Assembly (NCBI GenBank): GCA_027923505.1 | Contig: BROI01000014.1 | Location: forward strand, 372,001-436,000 | Direction of reading: 5' to 3' | DNA length: 64,000 nt | Source: Mayamaea pseudoterrestris | Taxonomy: Eukaryota > Bacillariophyta > Bacillariophyceae > Sellaphorales > Sellaphoraceae | In this document: positions 10,127 to 19,761 of the stretch, piece after piece | Numbering within the stretch: position 1 is the stretch's first letter | Layout of the letters: every line of letters starts with the position of its first letter | Program-made: the position numbers and the translations under genes | The notes under the pieces: model-generated | What the model was told of the DNA's origin: nothing | Seen by the model: only the letters and a program-made list of their open reading frames with translations | Database searches by the model: none

Positions 10127-10404
10127 TTACAGAACTGTTTGTTGCGTCGATGCCTGCTCACTGGTTGTAGCCCCTCCACTCGTTGAGGAATCACCGTTCT
10201 GGGACGCTGCGGTGTGTTGCCAGATGCCTACGTACTGGTAGAGCTCACGTAAGATGACGTCGCTTTCTACCGGTATGTTCAAGTGCCTATGATATAAATA
10301 CAATCAAGGAAAGGGTAGAAGTAGTGCGTATGCTAGCCTGCTGCAAAAGAGTCGCTGGCAGTTTCGCTGACGGTCATTCTCAAAGCGAACCTGTGGGTTT
10401 CCAT
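10127..10404 (-). CDS. Possible small two-exon gene (tentative)
   Basis: The minus strand carries a coding-looking exon at 10127-10286 that ends in TAA and begins after a good acceptor (ttatatcatag). It reads HLNIPVESDVILRELYQYVG, followed by a Thr/Ser/Gln-rich tail. A short first exon from the ATG at 10404 to 10391 (M-E-T-H) would join in frame, but its donor (GTTCGC) is weak, so the true first exon may lie elsewhere. The product would be about 58 residues. I do not recognise the family. The alternative is that the region is only the shared upstream DNA of the genes at 9884 and 10641. Transcript evidence would be needed to settle the structure. Confidence 0.35.
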
Positions 10405-10640
10405 CGTCACACCGCGCTGACTCGGAATGCGTGGCACCGTTCCACGTAGATCAGTACCGGAACCAGCGTAGAATTTGAAAATGTCGCATGACGTGACGAA
10501 TGCCTTCTGCGTGGGCCAAAAAGCAATGACGCTGCATCACGAAATTGACAGCAGGCCTGAGGCACAGCGGGAACTTGAGACGAGAGACTTACTGCATCAC
10601 AATTCACCGGATAATCTTTCTCTCCAACATTAGAGCCGGC

Positions 10641-11570
10641 ATGACCATGTCCAACCCCATTGCAGCTGCAGCATCGTTGTTGGCCGACTTTCCGTCCGCG
10701 TACAAGCGCTCCTTTGAAGACTTTTGCGTCGACAGCTTCCACAGTGTGGCGACGCCAAGTTCCGATGACGACGAAGAAGATTCCATCTGCGACGATTCCG
10801 ACGAGGAGCGGGAGGAAAACAGCATGGTGCAAAGCATTGTTGCCGCAGCCATGGCGCAGCCAAAAGGTGGACTGGCTCGACTCTTGGACCAGCAACTTGT
10901 GAGAGGCGCCAAGAGGCAGCGCATGACGGAGCAGCATAAACCGAGGCATTTGGGGATTCACAGTGAATCTGCACCTGAACTTAACTTTGCGAATCTTGAA
11001 TCGAAACCAGTGACGCAGCAAACGGCAAACGTTGACTTTGAACGATGCAATCCCGACCAGAGACTGCAGTCCATGCTGCGGCGGCACGGCGTCTCCTACA
11101 AGACGGAGCCATCACTCAGTTTGACCAACTTTTTCACCAAACCATCCGAGTCCTATGACTTAAGTCTCATCCAAGCCGTTCGTAACCAAGACATTGACAC
11201 GCTTCGCCTCAAGATGAACCTTGGTCAAACGATGCAGTGCGCCAACACCTTTGGGCATACCTTGCTGCACACGGCGGCGCGCCGCGGCGCCACCGAGATT
11301 GTTCGCTTCTTTTTGACGGAGGCCAACGACGTGACGCCAAAGGTTGTTTGCGACATGGGACGAACGCCATTACATGACGCTTGCTGGACGGCGCAACCAA
11401 ACTTTTGCATTATTGAAATGCTGTTGGATGCTTCGCCGGATCTCTTGTTTCTGACAGATAAACGCGGTTTCACGCCAATGGCCTACGTGCCAAAGGAGCA
11501 TTGGCCAGACTGGTGCGTCTTTTTGGAGCAACGCGGCGTCGACAAGCTGCGACCGAGTGAGATTTTCTAA
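10641..11570 (+). CDS. Ankyrin-repeat protein, soluble
   Basis: The likely start is the ATG at 10641 (MTMSNPIAAA), giving 309 residues. An in-frame extension upstream has no good start. Residues ~1-130 are disordered, with an acidic Ser/Asp/Glu run (~40-60) and a basic patch (GAKRQR). A segment ending in FTKPSESYDLSLIQAVRNQD leads into ankyrin repeats at ~185-290 (TFGHTLLHTAARRG, MGRTPLHDACW, DKRGFTPMAYV). The combination of a YKTEPSLSLTNFF-like linker and 'QCANTFGxTLLHxAxRRG' ankyrins resembles an expanded diatom ankyrin family whose roles are not known. It probably acts as a protein-interaction module in nucleus or cytosol. No membrane segment is present. Confidence 0.8.
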   Translation: MTMSNPIAAAASLLADFPSAYKRSFEDFCVDSFHSVATPSSDDDEEDSICDDSDEEREENSMVQSIVAAAMAQPKGGLARLLDQQLVRGAKRQRMTEQHKPRHLGIHSESAPELNFANLESKPVTQQTANVDFERCNPDQRLQSMLRRHGVSYKTEPSLSLTNFFTKPSESYDLSLIQAVRNQDIDTLRLKMNLGQTMQCANTFGHTLLHTAARRGATEIVRFFLTEANDVTPKVVCDMGRTPLHDACWTAQPNFCIIEMLLDASPDLLFLTDKRGFTPMAYVPKEHWPDWCVFLEQRGVDKLRPSEIF

Positions 11571-11728
11571 AGACGTTCTTTTAGTAGTAGATGCGGTCCA
11601 TGGGTCGTTCATTGGGTATAGAAGCGAAAAATGTTCCTGAACATAGTGTAAATAACATCGCTAGCCAAAATTTTAGAGTCACGACTGTAATCAGTCTTTA
11701 ATCTTTAGTAAAAAGTATTGATACTCAT

Positions 11729-14008
11729 CTACCAGTGATCGCGGTCATCGCGATGCGCATGAAGCTTCACTTTCGTTTCGAACACTGCAGTACAAAAGTT
11801 GCAGCTCAAGAGGCCATGTACATCAAGGCAGTGCTTTCTTCGTTCACGAGGGTAAGTGAATTCATGATGGCACACTCCACAAACGAGATTCACCTCGCTC
11901 GCGATAACGGGTTTACCACGATGCGGTGTAGTATCCACCGACGACGACGTTGCGCCGTACGAGACGGTGCGGCTTCCTTCGGTCGACGCCAAACCACCAG
12001 CATGGTCAGCTAGGCCAAAATCTCGAAGCGTACTCGCCGATAACTTCGTCGCTGAAACATCACGAGACGGAGGAAGACTACCAGACTCTTCCCTTTCCAG
12101 CTGTTGAATGGCCGATTCCAATTCTCGCTTGCGCGCCGCGTGGTGAGCCAGTTGCTCTTCCACATCGGTTAGCTGGGAATGAAAAATGCTCTTGACGGAC
12201 CCATCCGATTCATTCCTGGAACTGGTTGACGAAAATGGGGCGGCAAACCGCACGGGCGGAGGAATCTTCATTGGAATGGCGCTCCTTGTCGTATTGGCAG
12301 ATGCATGCAGCGGATCCGAAAGTATTATGGACAGTTGCTTGGACGTGCACTCTGGGTAATTGGTGGAACTGTGCTCGTTGGCGCGAACAGTCACGAATCG
12401 AGCGCGACATTCAATCTGAATCGTCACTTTATTCTTCATGTACACAAGCTTGCCAGGCTCCGGTGCAAGCTTGGTCGTCAAACCTTCCATCAAGGACGCT
12501 ACGCCACGCACAAAGTCCTCCGTCCAGCCGTCGTGTTGTGTACTTTCACTACTAGTCGAGCGTTCGTTCAAGTCGCGTTCGGACGATTTCTGCACAGACA
12601 CCGATATCTTTCGTTCGACTCCAGTATCATTTGCGTGACACGTCCGCACGACTTCTAGCTGCCCGTCTTGCTCATTCGCTTGACATATCCAGTGATGCGG
12701 TCGGTCCGTGACGCGATAGTAGGTTGCTCCGTTAGACGCGACGCAAACATCGCTCGACAGCTCCGTGCCAGCGGCATACAACGTGGGTTCATCATTGTTT
12801 GCGTCATTCTTGTCTCGTAAAAAGTATCTTTGAATATTTTGGTTGGAACGTGAGGCGCAAAGGACTGGTCCAAGGCAAGGGTAGACTCCTTGGCTTTGAA
12901 CGTTCAGCGTCCATGCACCCTGTGCAACGCCAAGCTTTTGCATGATTGGTCTTCCCGCTTTATACTCAAAGACCCATCCCAGCCTTGGCAAGTAGAGAAA
13001 CGGTCCATTGGTTGGTGCATTGTCGGTATATGCTTCATACTCGTCGCTGCGTTTCTCCCGCACAACGACAGTGGCAAGCGTCACGTCGTTCGTTTCAACA
13101 ATGACACCCGTGCGACTCGCGTTTGAAACTGTGGGAGACGCGCGAATGGCGATTGGTTGCAGGGCAACATAGGCGAACAAACCAAACTGGATGCATGACT
13201 CTGGAATCAATGGTTCGTGTTCCAAGTTTAATCGATCATGTTGTCGTGTTGGACTGCTTTCGTCGTCAAGCTGCTCGTGAGTACTCATGCCATTGTCGTA
13301 ACTTTCATCCGCATTAGTGTCACTCAAAGCCTGACGCGTCACCCATCCTTGCGTTCCGTCGCTTAGCCGCACGTGATACCAGTCTGTATCCTTGTGTTTC
13401 AATTTGATTTCGCAAATCACCTTTTGCAGTGGATCCAGCGTGCGCAGCATTGCCGAAGAAACGTTTGGATGCGTCCGCAGCTCCACCGTTAGGCTTGGAT
13501 GCACGTAACATATTGAAGATGCTACCGGTAGTCGCGTCACGGGTAGCTGTTCGCAAATGGTTTGCAGCAACGTTCCGGCGCCGACGGCCTTGTTTTCAAA
13601 AATGTAGCCACTGCCATCGGCTAGTTTCAAGTAGGGACCCGTCTTGTATTTATGATTGGTACTAGTACTAATAGTCAGTGATTCATCAGTCACATGTTCT
13701 TTCACTGGATAGGCTGCCACAAGCTGACCCTTTGGCAAAATGTAGTCGTCGATCCGCGCATGTTCGCATGGCTCGCTGCGGACCTGGACGTGACGGGCGG
13801 TAATCTCGTAGACGCCAAGTTGACTGCTGCCGACGTCATTGCAAATTTCTGGAACGACATGACTCATCTGCTTGACATTGTCAGGTTCATGCAAGTGGCT
13901 GCTCATGTTCAGGTCCCAGCAATCAATCGGTTGCTTGGTGATGGAGGCAGCATCCATCAACTGCGAGAGCTTTCGTGTGAGCGAAACGGGTGAGTCACGA
14001 TGTGACAT
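11729..14008 (-). CDS. SH3-like repeat / C2H2 zinc-finger protein (paralogue B)
   Basis: One exon of 759 residues starting at the ATG at 14008. Its architecture matches the protein at 2703-4739. Successive SH3-like units end in GSGYIFENKA (~133), GWVTRQA (~220), LGWVFEYKAG (~342) and HHWICQ (~435). The conserved block GWTEDFVRGVASLMEG (~495) corresponds to GWTVEFVRGAAAVVGG in paralogue A. A coiled coil (~625-650) and a C-terminal C2H2 pair follow (CGVCHHEF..., CNFCTAVF...). Sequence identity between the two is moderate, so this is an old duplication or two members of a family, not a recent tandem copy. The cysteines and histidines of both fingers are present. Function is unknown; location is probably nuclear or cytosolic. 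Confidence 0.8.
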   Translation of the reverse strand: MSHRDSPVSLTRKLSQLMDAASITKQPIDCWDLNMSSHLHEPDNVKQMSHVVPEICNDVGSSQLGVYEITARHVQVRSEPCEHARIDDYILPKGQLVAAYPVKEHVTDESLTISTSTNHKYKTGPYLKLADGSGYIFENKAVGAGTLLQTICEQLPVTRLPVASSICYVHPSLTVELRTHPNVSSAMLRTLDPLQKVICEIKLKHKDTDWYHVRLSDGTQGWVTRQALSDTNADESYDNGMSTHEQLDDESSPTRQHDRLNLEHEPLIPESCIQFGLFAYVALQPIAIRASPTVSNASRTGVIVETNDVTLATVVVREKRSDEYEAYTDNAPTNGPFLYLPRLGWVFEYKAGRPIMQKLGVAQGAWTLNVQSQGVYPCLGPVLCASRSNQNIQRYFLRDKNDANNDEPTLYAAGTELSSDVCVASNGATYYRVTDRPHHWICQANEQDGQLEVVRTCHANDTGVERKISVSVQKSSERDLNERSTSSESTQHDGWTEDFVRGVASLMEGLTTKLAPEPGKLVYMKNKVTIQIECRARFVTVRANEHSSTNYPECTSKQLSIILSDPLHASANTTRSAIPMKIPPPVRFAAPFSSTSSRNESDGSVKSIFHSQLTDVEEQLAHHAARKRELESAIQQLEREESGSLPPSRDVSATKLSASTLRDFGLADHAGGLASTEGSRTVSYGATSSSVDTTPHRGKPVIASEVNLVCGVCHHEFTYPRERRKHCLDVHGLLSCNFCTAVFETKVKLHAHRDDRDHW

Positions 14009-14165
14009 GTAGTGGGTAACGGGACGACAGACTCACAGCGTATCGCATCGGTTTTCGGGTCCGTTTCCTAATTGACAACTGTCACCATGGAAATTCCTCG
14101 CCAGTGAATGCAATCGAGAATTGTCTGTACTACCATATATTCCAGTCAATCTTGTATCACCGACC

Positions 14166-15298
14166 ATGTTGTCGACTGCTTCTCGCTTGCTATCAGCCGC
14201 TGCTCGACAAAGAAACAGCAGTGGCTCGATTACATGGTGCAGTGTCTCGTCGATTCGCTTCATGTCGCAGCATACGAAACAAACGGTCCTGGTCCTTGGT
14301 TCGAGCGGCGCGTTGGGCTCGGTCGTTTCCAAGCATTTGAGCAGTCACATGACTGTGGTGGGAGCTGATGTTGTGGAGATTCCAAGTTCCTTTACGGGAG
14401 ACTGGGAGGTGAGTGATGAAAAGTTGTATGCTTCTGTCGTTGTTTGTCATCAATGTAGAATGCTCTTGTCATCAATGCATGCAATCCGTCTTTGCTTGTC
14501 AAGATCGACGTTCGAGTTTAAGCAAGTCAATAAAGACTTGTTCTAACGAATTCACTCTTTATTAACCACAAGCTCGATGGATTTATCACTCTGCCACGCG
14601 ATGGCGACTTGACGGAAATGACGCTGCAACTAGTTCGAGGTGTCAATCACTTTTTGAATGGCAGCAGCAGCAGCAGCAGCAGCTCGCAATCCGGTCTTGA
14701 CGCCATTGTCGTGGCTAGTGGTGGCTGGAGCCCCGATTTAAAGGAAGATGCGCAACGCCAACCAACAACGGAACAATTGCTGGAAGATAATGTCATTGCA
14801 TACTGCTCCACCATTGACGACATGCGACGCAAAAACTTGAATCCATGCTTGGCGAGCGGATACGTGGCGCAGCACTTCATGAATCCATTTGGTCTATTCG
14901 TCGTCATTGGAGCCACGGCAGCCTTGCAGCCTTCACCCGGCATGCTAGGCTACGGCCTCAGCAAGGCGGCGGCTCACTACTACGTGCAAACGCTGGGCGC
15001 GTGCACGAAACAGTCACTCGACAGCAAGTCGGTGCGCAAGGTGGGCACCAAGGCGCGGCAAGGCAAACACACTGATACACTGTCAGTAATTGGTATTTTG
15101 CCAACGACGATTGACACGGATGCCAACCGTCGAGCGTTTCCGCATGGCGACTATAAAGACTGGGTGCGGCCCGTGGACATTGCCACGAAAATTGCAAGCT
15201 GGATCGATGAACCGGCGTTGCGACCACACTCTGGAAGTCTCGTCAAGGTCCGACCCGCGGAGCAGCAGCAGGGTGCTTCGTTTGAACTCGTGCGATAA
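14166..15298 (+). CDS. QDPR: Quinoid dihydropteridine reductase
   Basis: Exons 14166-14408 and 14573-15298 (phase-0 intron, GTGAGT donor, CACAAG acceptor) give 322 residues. The enzyme reduces quinonoid dihydropterin to tetrahydropterin with NAD(P)H, supporting pterin-dependent hydroxylases. Evidence for the family: nucleotide loop VLGSSGALGS, the VASGGWS motif, the GLFVVIGATAALQPSPGMLGYGLSKAAAHYY block with Tyr-x3-Lys, and the family-typical ILPTTIDTDANRRAFP followed by DYKDW. The first 32 residues are Ser/Arg-rich and could be a mitochondrial presequence, with MSQHTK (residue 33) as an alternative start. A poly-Ser tract encoded by AGC repeats lies in exon 2. The last codons and 3' flank are duplicated immediately downstream (see repeat). 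Family assignment is firm. Confidence 0.88.
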
Positions 15299-15393
15299 TG
15301 ATGATAATAAAAAAATCTCGTCAAGGTCCGACCCGTGGAGCAGCAGCAGGGGGCTTCGTTTGGACTAGTGCGATAAAGATGATAATAAAAAAT
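15238..15393 (+). repeat. Tandem duplication of the 3' end of the dihydropteridine reductase gene
   Basis: Unit 1 (15238-15315) contains the last ~20 codons, the stop codon and the following A-rich stretch. Unit 2 (from 15316) repeats it with only a few substitutions (for example gaactcgtgcgataat against ggactagtgcgataaa). The period is 78 bp. The second copy lies behind the stop codon, so it is now 3' flank. The high identity suggests a recent event. Confidence 0.9.
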
Positions 15394-15441
15394 TATAGTA
15401 GGAAAATGTACATATACCGTAGAGCAAGTTGTAAGCGTGGA

Positions 15442-18384
15442 CTACTTTGCCTTTGATGCAGCTCGGAGTCGCTCCAATGCTCCCTGCGCTGTAGACTTCG
15501 TTTCTTCTTCGCTTGTCTTCCTCATAACAACAGTCTCGGCAAGCACGTTAGGCGTATTTTTTATATTTTCTTCCGCAGCAGCGCCTTCTGCTGCCGCCTG
15601 TTCAATTTCAGCGTCCAAGTCGTCCAAATCAATATCAATTTCGGCATCATCGCGAGTATCATCTCTAACGTCACTAGCCTCGTTACTAACGGCCGTAGCT
15701 TTCCTTAACTTTGCGACGCGATCCTCAACGTCATCCAAGCTGGCAGCTGCCGCGGTGCGCTTGGCCGAAACAAAACCGGCAATGCCTGTGGAGGCCGCCG
15801 GTTGGTCGAGGTCAAGACCTTCTTGGCTGGCAATCATTTTCATCGCTTCCTCATCCGTCAAAGTACTAGTCTTGTCCGACATTCCTGCAGCATTATAGTT
15901 GATTGTCGAAAAGGCAGCTTCAACACTTCGTTTAACTCGAAGCATTTCGCGAAAGGTTTCCTCATTACCATGCGCAATTTCAAACTCGTTCCACTCCTTC
16001 CAGTACTCCGGCATGCGTCGAGGGTCCGCCATTTGAGCGCCATACGCAAGAATAACCCGAGCACGTTCCGTCTCCTGGAGTGTTGTCTCCATTTTGAAGA
16101 AATCAATGCATATTTTGGCTGCATCCTGATCCTTCAACTTGTCAATCGCATTCTGGTAAATGTCTCGCGTCGCCGTTAGACCCATATATTTGGTAGTCTT
16201 GGCAATGTATAGCCGAAAAGCTGTCAGCTTTTCAGATTGGGGTACTTTATCACACATTCGTCGATAGACTGACAGTGCGCGTTTCAACAGCCCATGCTCT
16301 TCTTCAAATTCACCATTCATCAAAAAGAAGGGCGTACATTCTTCCGATGGACACGTTTCTAGACAGCGCTGGAAAAGGTCGCGTGTCCTCTCCACTTTTG
16401 TGCCTATATACCGATCGAGAAACGCCTTCAAGTAGGCTTTCCAAATCAACTTGGCACCTGGATTGGGAAAGGCAAAAAGCTCAACGCCTCGTTCATACGC
16501 AGAAAATGACTCTTCAAAGTACTTGTGTTCAATGAGAAAGCCGCCAAAGTTGAGCACATGTTGCGCAGTGGCAGCTTTGATTTCCAAAACGCGGTTATAC
16601 GCATCCTTCGCAGTCTGAACCGTTCCCAAGCTTTCTTCCAGATCGAGCAACAAGTCCCACAGTTTTAATGATCTATTTAAGCGAAGCGTTCCCTTGCCTC
16701 CAGCGGCAGGCGCTCCTGGACCAGGAGCAACAGACTGCCGAGCCAAGCTAAGTGCTGTGTCCCACTGTTCCTGGCGCAGCTCAAACTCGATCCACGCCAC
16801 CCAGCAATCTGCCAAGTCATCCGCATTGCGAAATGCATACACGTGTTGGTTGCAAATGCGATCGAACAAATCACGCGCCATGGAAGCTCCCTCATGCTCG
16901 TAATTGTGTTCGTATGCTTCAGCAAGTTTGATGACAATCTGCGAGGGAGATCCATTCACAGCACGCGTCGCATCCACAGTCTTGAGTGCTTCTTCCAACG
17001 TATGACAAGCCTGGTTCGGCTGATTCTGATCCAAATACAGTTGAGCTCGCGTGAGCCATTCCTGTACGTTGTTGGGATTCTGCCGAAGCAACACGGCGTT
17101 TAGAAGCAATGGGCGACGGCTTGTCAAATGCTCTGCCCGTGCCAGTGCCCACTCCATGTCAGCAACAAGCTTGCTGCTGTTCGTCTTGTTTGCATCCTTC
17201 GACGCGTACAACAAAATGTCCCAGTCTTCATCGTCTTCCATGGACTCGCCAGCCGCATCACCACTATTTGCGTCCTCCTCCAAACTGGCCGACGCAGCCT
17301 CCAACAAGCCTTGCTCAAGCTCCAAGTAAGCTTCAAACAAGACTGCAAAGTCAGCGACGCGATCCACTGCCATGATTCCTTCCTCGTAAATGCTACGAGC
17401 AAGCTCAAACTGACCCTGGCGGATATACGAGTCGGCCAGCTGCGTCCACAAGTAGCCCTTCGATAGAACTTGCTGTTGCGCCTTGTCGGTGGTTGCAGCA
17501 TCGCCCGCCGCCGGTGCCTGCTTGGTTGGTTTTTCATCCAACGCTGCGCGCACAATATCGCGCCAGGGAATATCGGATACATCGTTGGGATGCTGGCTGC
17601 ACACTGTCACAAACGAACTCCAAACTTGCTGGTATGTTTCATCGCCGCTAATTTCCGACTTGTTCAAAAGCTGCTGATACAACTGCGCCGCCGCTTGCCA
17701 CTTTGAGTGATTCACATAATAGTCGGCAACAATCTCCATGCGCTCACTGAGACTGGCAAACTGGGAGTAGCGTTGCAGCAAGCAAACAACGGATCGGATC
17801 GGCAGTATGCATTCCTTGTCTCTGATAATGGCAAGTATGACTGGCCACAACTTTTCGTGCTGCGTGACAGCCACTGCCTGCAAGGATTTGTTGATAGTGC
17901 GGCGCAGCAATGTTGCCGACGTTGCTGTCGACTTTGCCAACTCCTCCAAGTACAGCATCCAGACGCGTGGATAAGCATGCAGGGTCCAGAGTGCTCGCTC
18001 CAAGCACTTGAGCAAGCGCGACGAATCATGAGGTGCAGCGATGCGATCGGTTTGCTGGCGCTCCCATGCCATGAGAAACTCCCACTGTCGCTTCCAGAGT
18101 TTGTAGCTGCGCGACAGCAACGCCAGCGCTCGTCTACCAATCCAGTCGCGGAGCTGACGATACGACTGTAATCGCTGCGCCATGTCCGTTTGCTTGTTCT
18201 TGCTGCTCGAGCTGCTGCAATCCATGATGATTTCCTCAATGGCATCCATGTATTGACACCAGTACGTGACGCTATAGGGCTGCTTCGTCACGGCATTTTC
18301 GTGCGAGTGCAGTGACTCGTTCGAAGCCAGCAAGTCAATGCAGGCTTGCTGCCAAGACGACGGCGCAGCTGCGAGAGACGTCAT
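15442..18384 (-). CDS. SYF1: Pre-mRNA-splicing factor SYF1/XAB2 (HAT/TPR repeats)
   Basis: One exon of 980 residues. The protein is built of tandem half-a-TPR helical pairs throughout, such as WLTRAQLYLDQNQPNQACHTLEEAL, KLWDLLLDLEESLGTVQTAKDAYNRVLEIK and NFGGFLIEHKYFEESFSAYERGVELF. The last segment is highly typical of SYF1/XAB2: TKYMGLTATRDIYQNAID..., ARVILAYGAQMADPRR followed by W.EWNEFEIAHGNEETFREMLRVKRSV. SYF1 is a scaffold of the NineTeen/Isy1 complex in the activated spliceosome; XAB2 also links to transcription-coupled repair. The C-terminal ~130 residues are acidic and less conserved. Human XAB2 is about 855 residues; the excess here lies in acidic or Ala-rich insertions. The start ATG at 18384 sits head-to-head, about 250 bp from the gene at 18637. 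Confidence 0.93.
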   Translation of the reverse strand: MTSLAAAPSSWQQACIDLLASNESLHSHENAVTKQPYSVTYWCQYMDAIEEIIMDCSSSSSKNKQTDMAQRLQSYRQLRDWIGRRALALLSRSYKLWKRQWEFLMAWERQQTDRIAAPHDSSRLLKCLERALWTLHAYPRVWMLYLEELAKSTATSATLLRRTINKSLQAVAVTQHEKLWPVILAIIRDKECILPIRSVVCLLQRYSQFASLSERMEIVADYYVNHSKWQAAAQLYQQLLNKSEISGDETYQQVWSSFVTVCSQHPNDVSDIPWRDIVRAALDEKPTKQAPAAGDAATTDKAQQQVLSKGYLWTQLADSYIRQGQFELARSIYEEGIMAVDRVADFAVLFEAYLELEQGLLEAASASLEEDANSGDAAGESMEDDEDWDILLYASKDANKTNSSKLVADMEWALARAEHLTSRRPLLLNAVLLRQNPNNVQEWLTRAQLYLDQNQPNQACHTLEEALKTVDATRAVNGSPSQIVIKLAEAYEHNYEHEGASMARDLFDRICNQHVYAFRNADDLADCWVAWIEFELRQEQWDTALSLARQSVAPGPGAPAAGGKGTLRLNRSLKLWDLLLDLEESLGTVQTAKDAYNRVLEIKAATAQHVLNFGGFLIEHKYFEESFSAYERGVELFAFPNPGAKLIWKAYLKAFLDRYIGTKVERTRDLFQRCLETCPSEECTPFFLMNGEFEEEHGLLKRALSVYRRMCDKVPQSEKLTAFRLYIAKTTKYMGLTATRDIYQNAIDKLKDQDAAKICIDFFKMETTLQETERARVILAYGAQMADPRRMPEYWKEWNEFEIAHGNEETFREMLRVKRSVEAAFSTINYNAAGMSDKTSTLTDEEAMKMIASQEGLDLDQPAASTGIAGFVSAKRTAAAASLDDVEDRVAKLRKATAVSNEASDVRDDTRDDAEIDIDLDDLDAEIEQAAAEGAAAEENIKNTPNVLAETVVMRKTSEEETKSTAQGALERLRAASKAK

Positions 18385-18636
18385 GGTGAATTGTGTGTCG
18401 GGAAATCGAAACGCGATGGTGGTGGTGCATGTCGGAGTAGAGGCATTTCATTACCGCTTCTAGTGTCCGTGACTCGACGTCACGAAGAGCGCGCGGCGCA
18501 CCCATTTCAGCGAGCGCTCCGGGCAACGCATCGAGCGCACCTCCACCACGTCGCTCACAACATTCCGGCTGCTCACAATTTCAAATTTCGCGATCCAACC
18601 TTTCGTCTCCCTCCAACCGAAACTAAAGATTCTACC

Positions 18637-19761
18637 ATGGCGACCAGCAACCGCAAGCAGCAACTAGACTACCAACAGCGCATGAACCAGTCGACAAGCA
18701 GTTTCGGCAATGTCAATGCCGCCTCCAAGACACCCACCAAGTTGCGGTCCTCCTTTTCGAGTGTCAAGACGAGGGGAGCTTCGGCGCTCAAGTCCGTCCT
18801 TTCATCCAAGAAGGATGCACCCAGCAGTCCAACGGTTGTGTCCGTCTCGGAGAGCTCCGTCGAAGTGGAGGCCCGTAGCGATGCTCCCTCCACAAGGCTC
18901 CAGTCGTTGACGAACAAGCAGCAGCTAGGCAACGGTAATGCCTTGACCAAGGCAGCTCGCCGCATGTCGGCTCCATCCAACGTTACCAACAAGCAGCCAT
19001 CTGCCGCTGCTGCTGCCAAGTCCAAAAAGACAAGCGAGGATGAGTCCAAGATGAAGAAGCAACGTCGCGCGACCATCAACGCTGCGACTGCAACCATGCA
19101 AGCCGCCAAGTCCGCGGCCAAGGTTGGCACGCGACTCAGTCGCCGCGCCTCCACTGGCGCTGCCGCCACCGTTGACCTCACCGAGTTTGTCCAGCTCGAC
19201 AAGACCAAGCGCCGCGAAACCTTGGCCATCTTGGATCCCCAGCAGGTGGAACACTTGTTTGTGGAAAGCTCGCGCAAGCTCTTGGCCAAGAAAACCTCGC
19301 TCCAAAAGCAACTCGACGAACTGCAGGAGCAGCACGTTTCCGAAACCCGCCGCCTCCAGGAGCAACTGGTCGACGCCAACATGCGTCTCAAGCAGCGCGA
19401 GCTGGTTCATGCGCAGCGCCAGGCCAACCAGTCGAGCTCGCTGCAGCAGGAGCACCAGCGGCTGCACCAGGAAATGGTGGCGGCGCAATGCAACTTTGAC
19501 AAGCAAGCGTCGGAACTAGAGATCAAGTCATTGACATTGATGGAGCAGATTGCTGAGATGAAGTACATGATTGAGCATGTTCAAGAGTATGAGGACCAAG
19601 CTGACGAGGCCACGTACATGTCGTTTCAGCTCATGATGCTCCTGGCAGTGGGTGTGGCAGCCGTCTGGGTGCCAGTGGCCTGCGCTGCTGCAGGTGGTGA
19701 TACTGGATTGCTTCCCTCCCTTGCCACGAGCTTACCCTCCCTTTGGACCTTTGGAGGGTAA
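18637..19761 (+). CDS. Coiled-coil protein with C-terminal membrane anchor
   Basis: The start is the ATG at 18637 (ACCATGG context), giving 374 residues. The frame is open further upstream but without comparable start context. Residues 1-190 are basic, Ser/Ala/Lys-rich and disordered, with several R-R-x-S/T patches. Residues ~190-330 are a strong coiled coil (VEHLFVESSRKLLAKKTSLQKQL, then Gln/Glu/Arg heptads). A single hydrophobic segment follows near residues 333-350 (MSFQLMMLLAVGVAAVWVPVA) with a short lumenal-type tail. The layout is that of a tail-anchored tether or cytoskeletal linker on an endomembrane. No family is recognised. The gene is divergent from the SYF1 homologue. Confidence 0.72.
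   Translation: MATSNRKQQLDYQQRMNQSTSSFGNVNAASKTPTKLRSSFSSVKTRGASALKSVLSSKKDAPSSPTVVSVSESSVEVEARSDAPSTRLQSLTNKQQLGNGNALTKAARRMSAPSNVTNKQPSAAAAAKSKKTSEDESKMKKQRRATINAATATMQAAKSAAKVGTRLSRRASTGAAATVDLTEFVQLDKTKRRETLAILDPQQVEHLFVESSRKLLAKKTSLQKQLDELQEQHVSETRRLQEQLVDANMRLKQRELVHAQRQANQSSSLQQEHQRLHQEMVAAQCNFDKQASELEIKSLTLMEQIAEMKYMIEHVQEYEDQADEATYMSFQLMMLLAVGVAAVWVPVACAAAGGDTGLLPSLATSLPSLWTFGG

Noticed and set aside
10407-11087. 226-codon minus-strand frame opposite the ankyrin gene
   Set aside because: Antisense shadow of a clear plus-strand gene, with no signal peptide or domain.
18669-19391. 240-codon minus-strand frame opposite the coiled-coil gene
   Set aside because: Mirror of Ala/Ser/Lys-rich coding sequence. 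The Leu/Ser-rich composition comes from the antisense of such codons.
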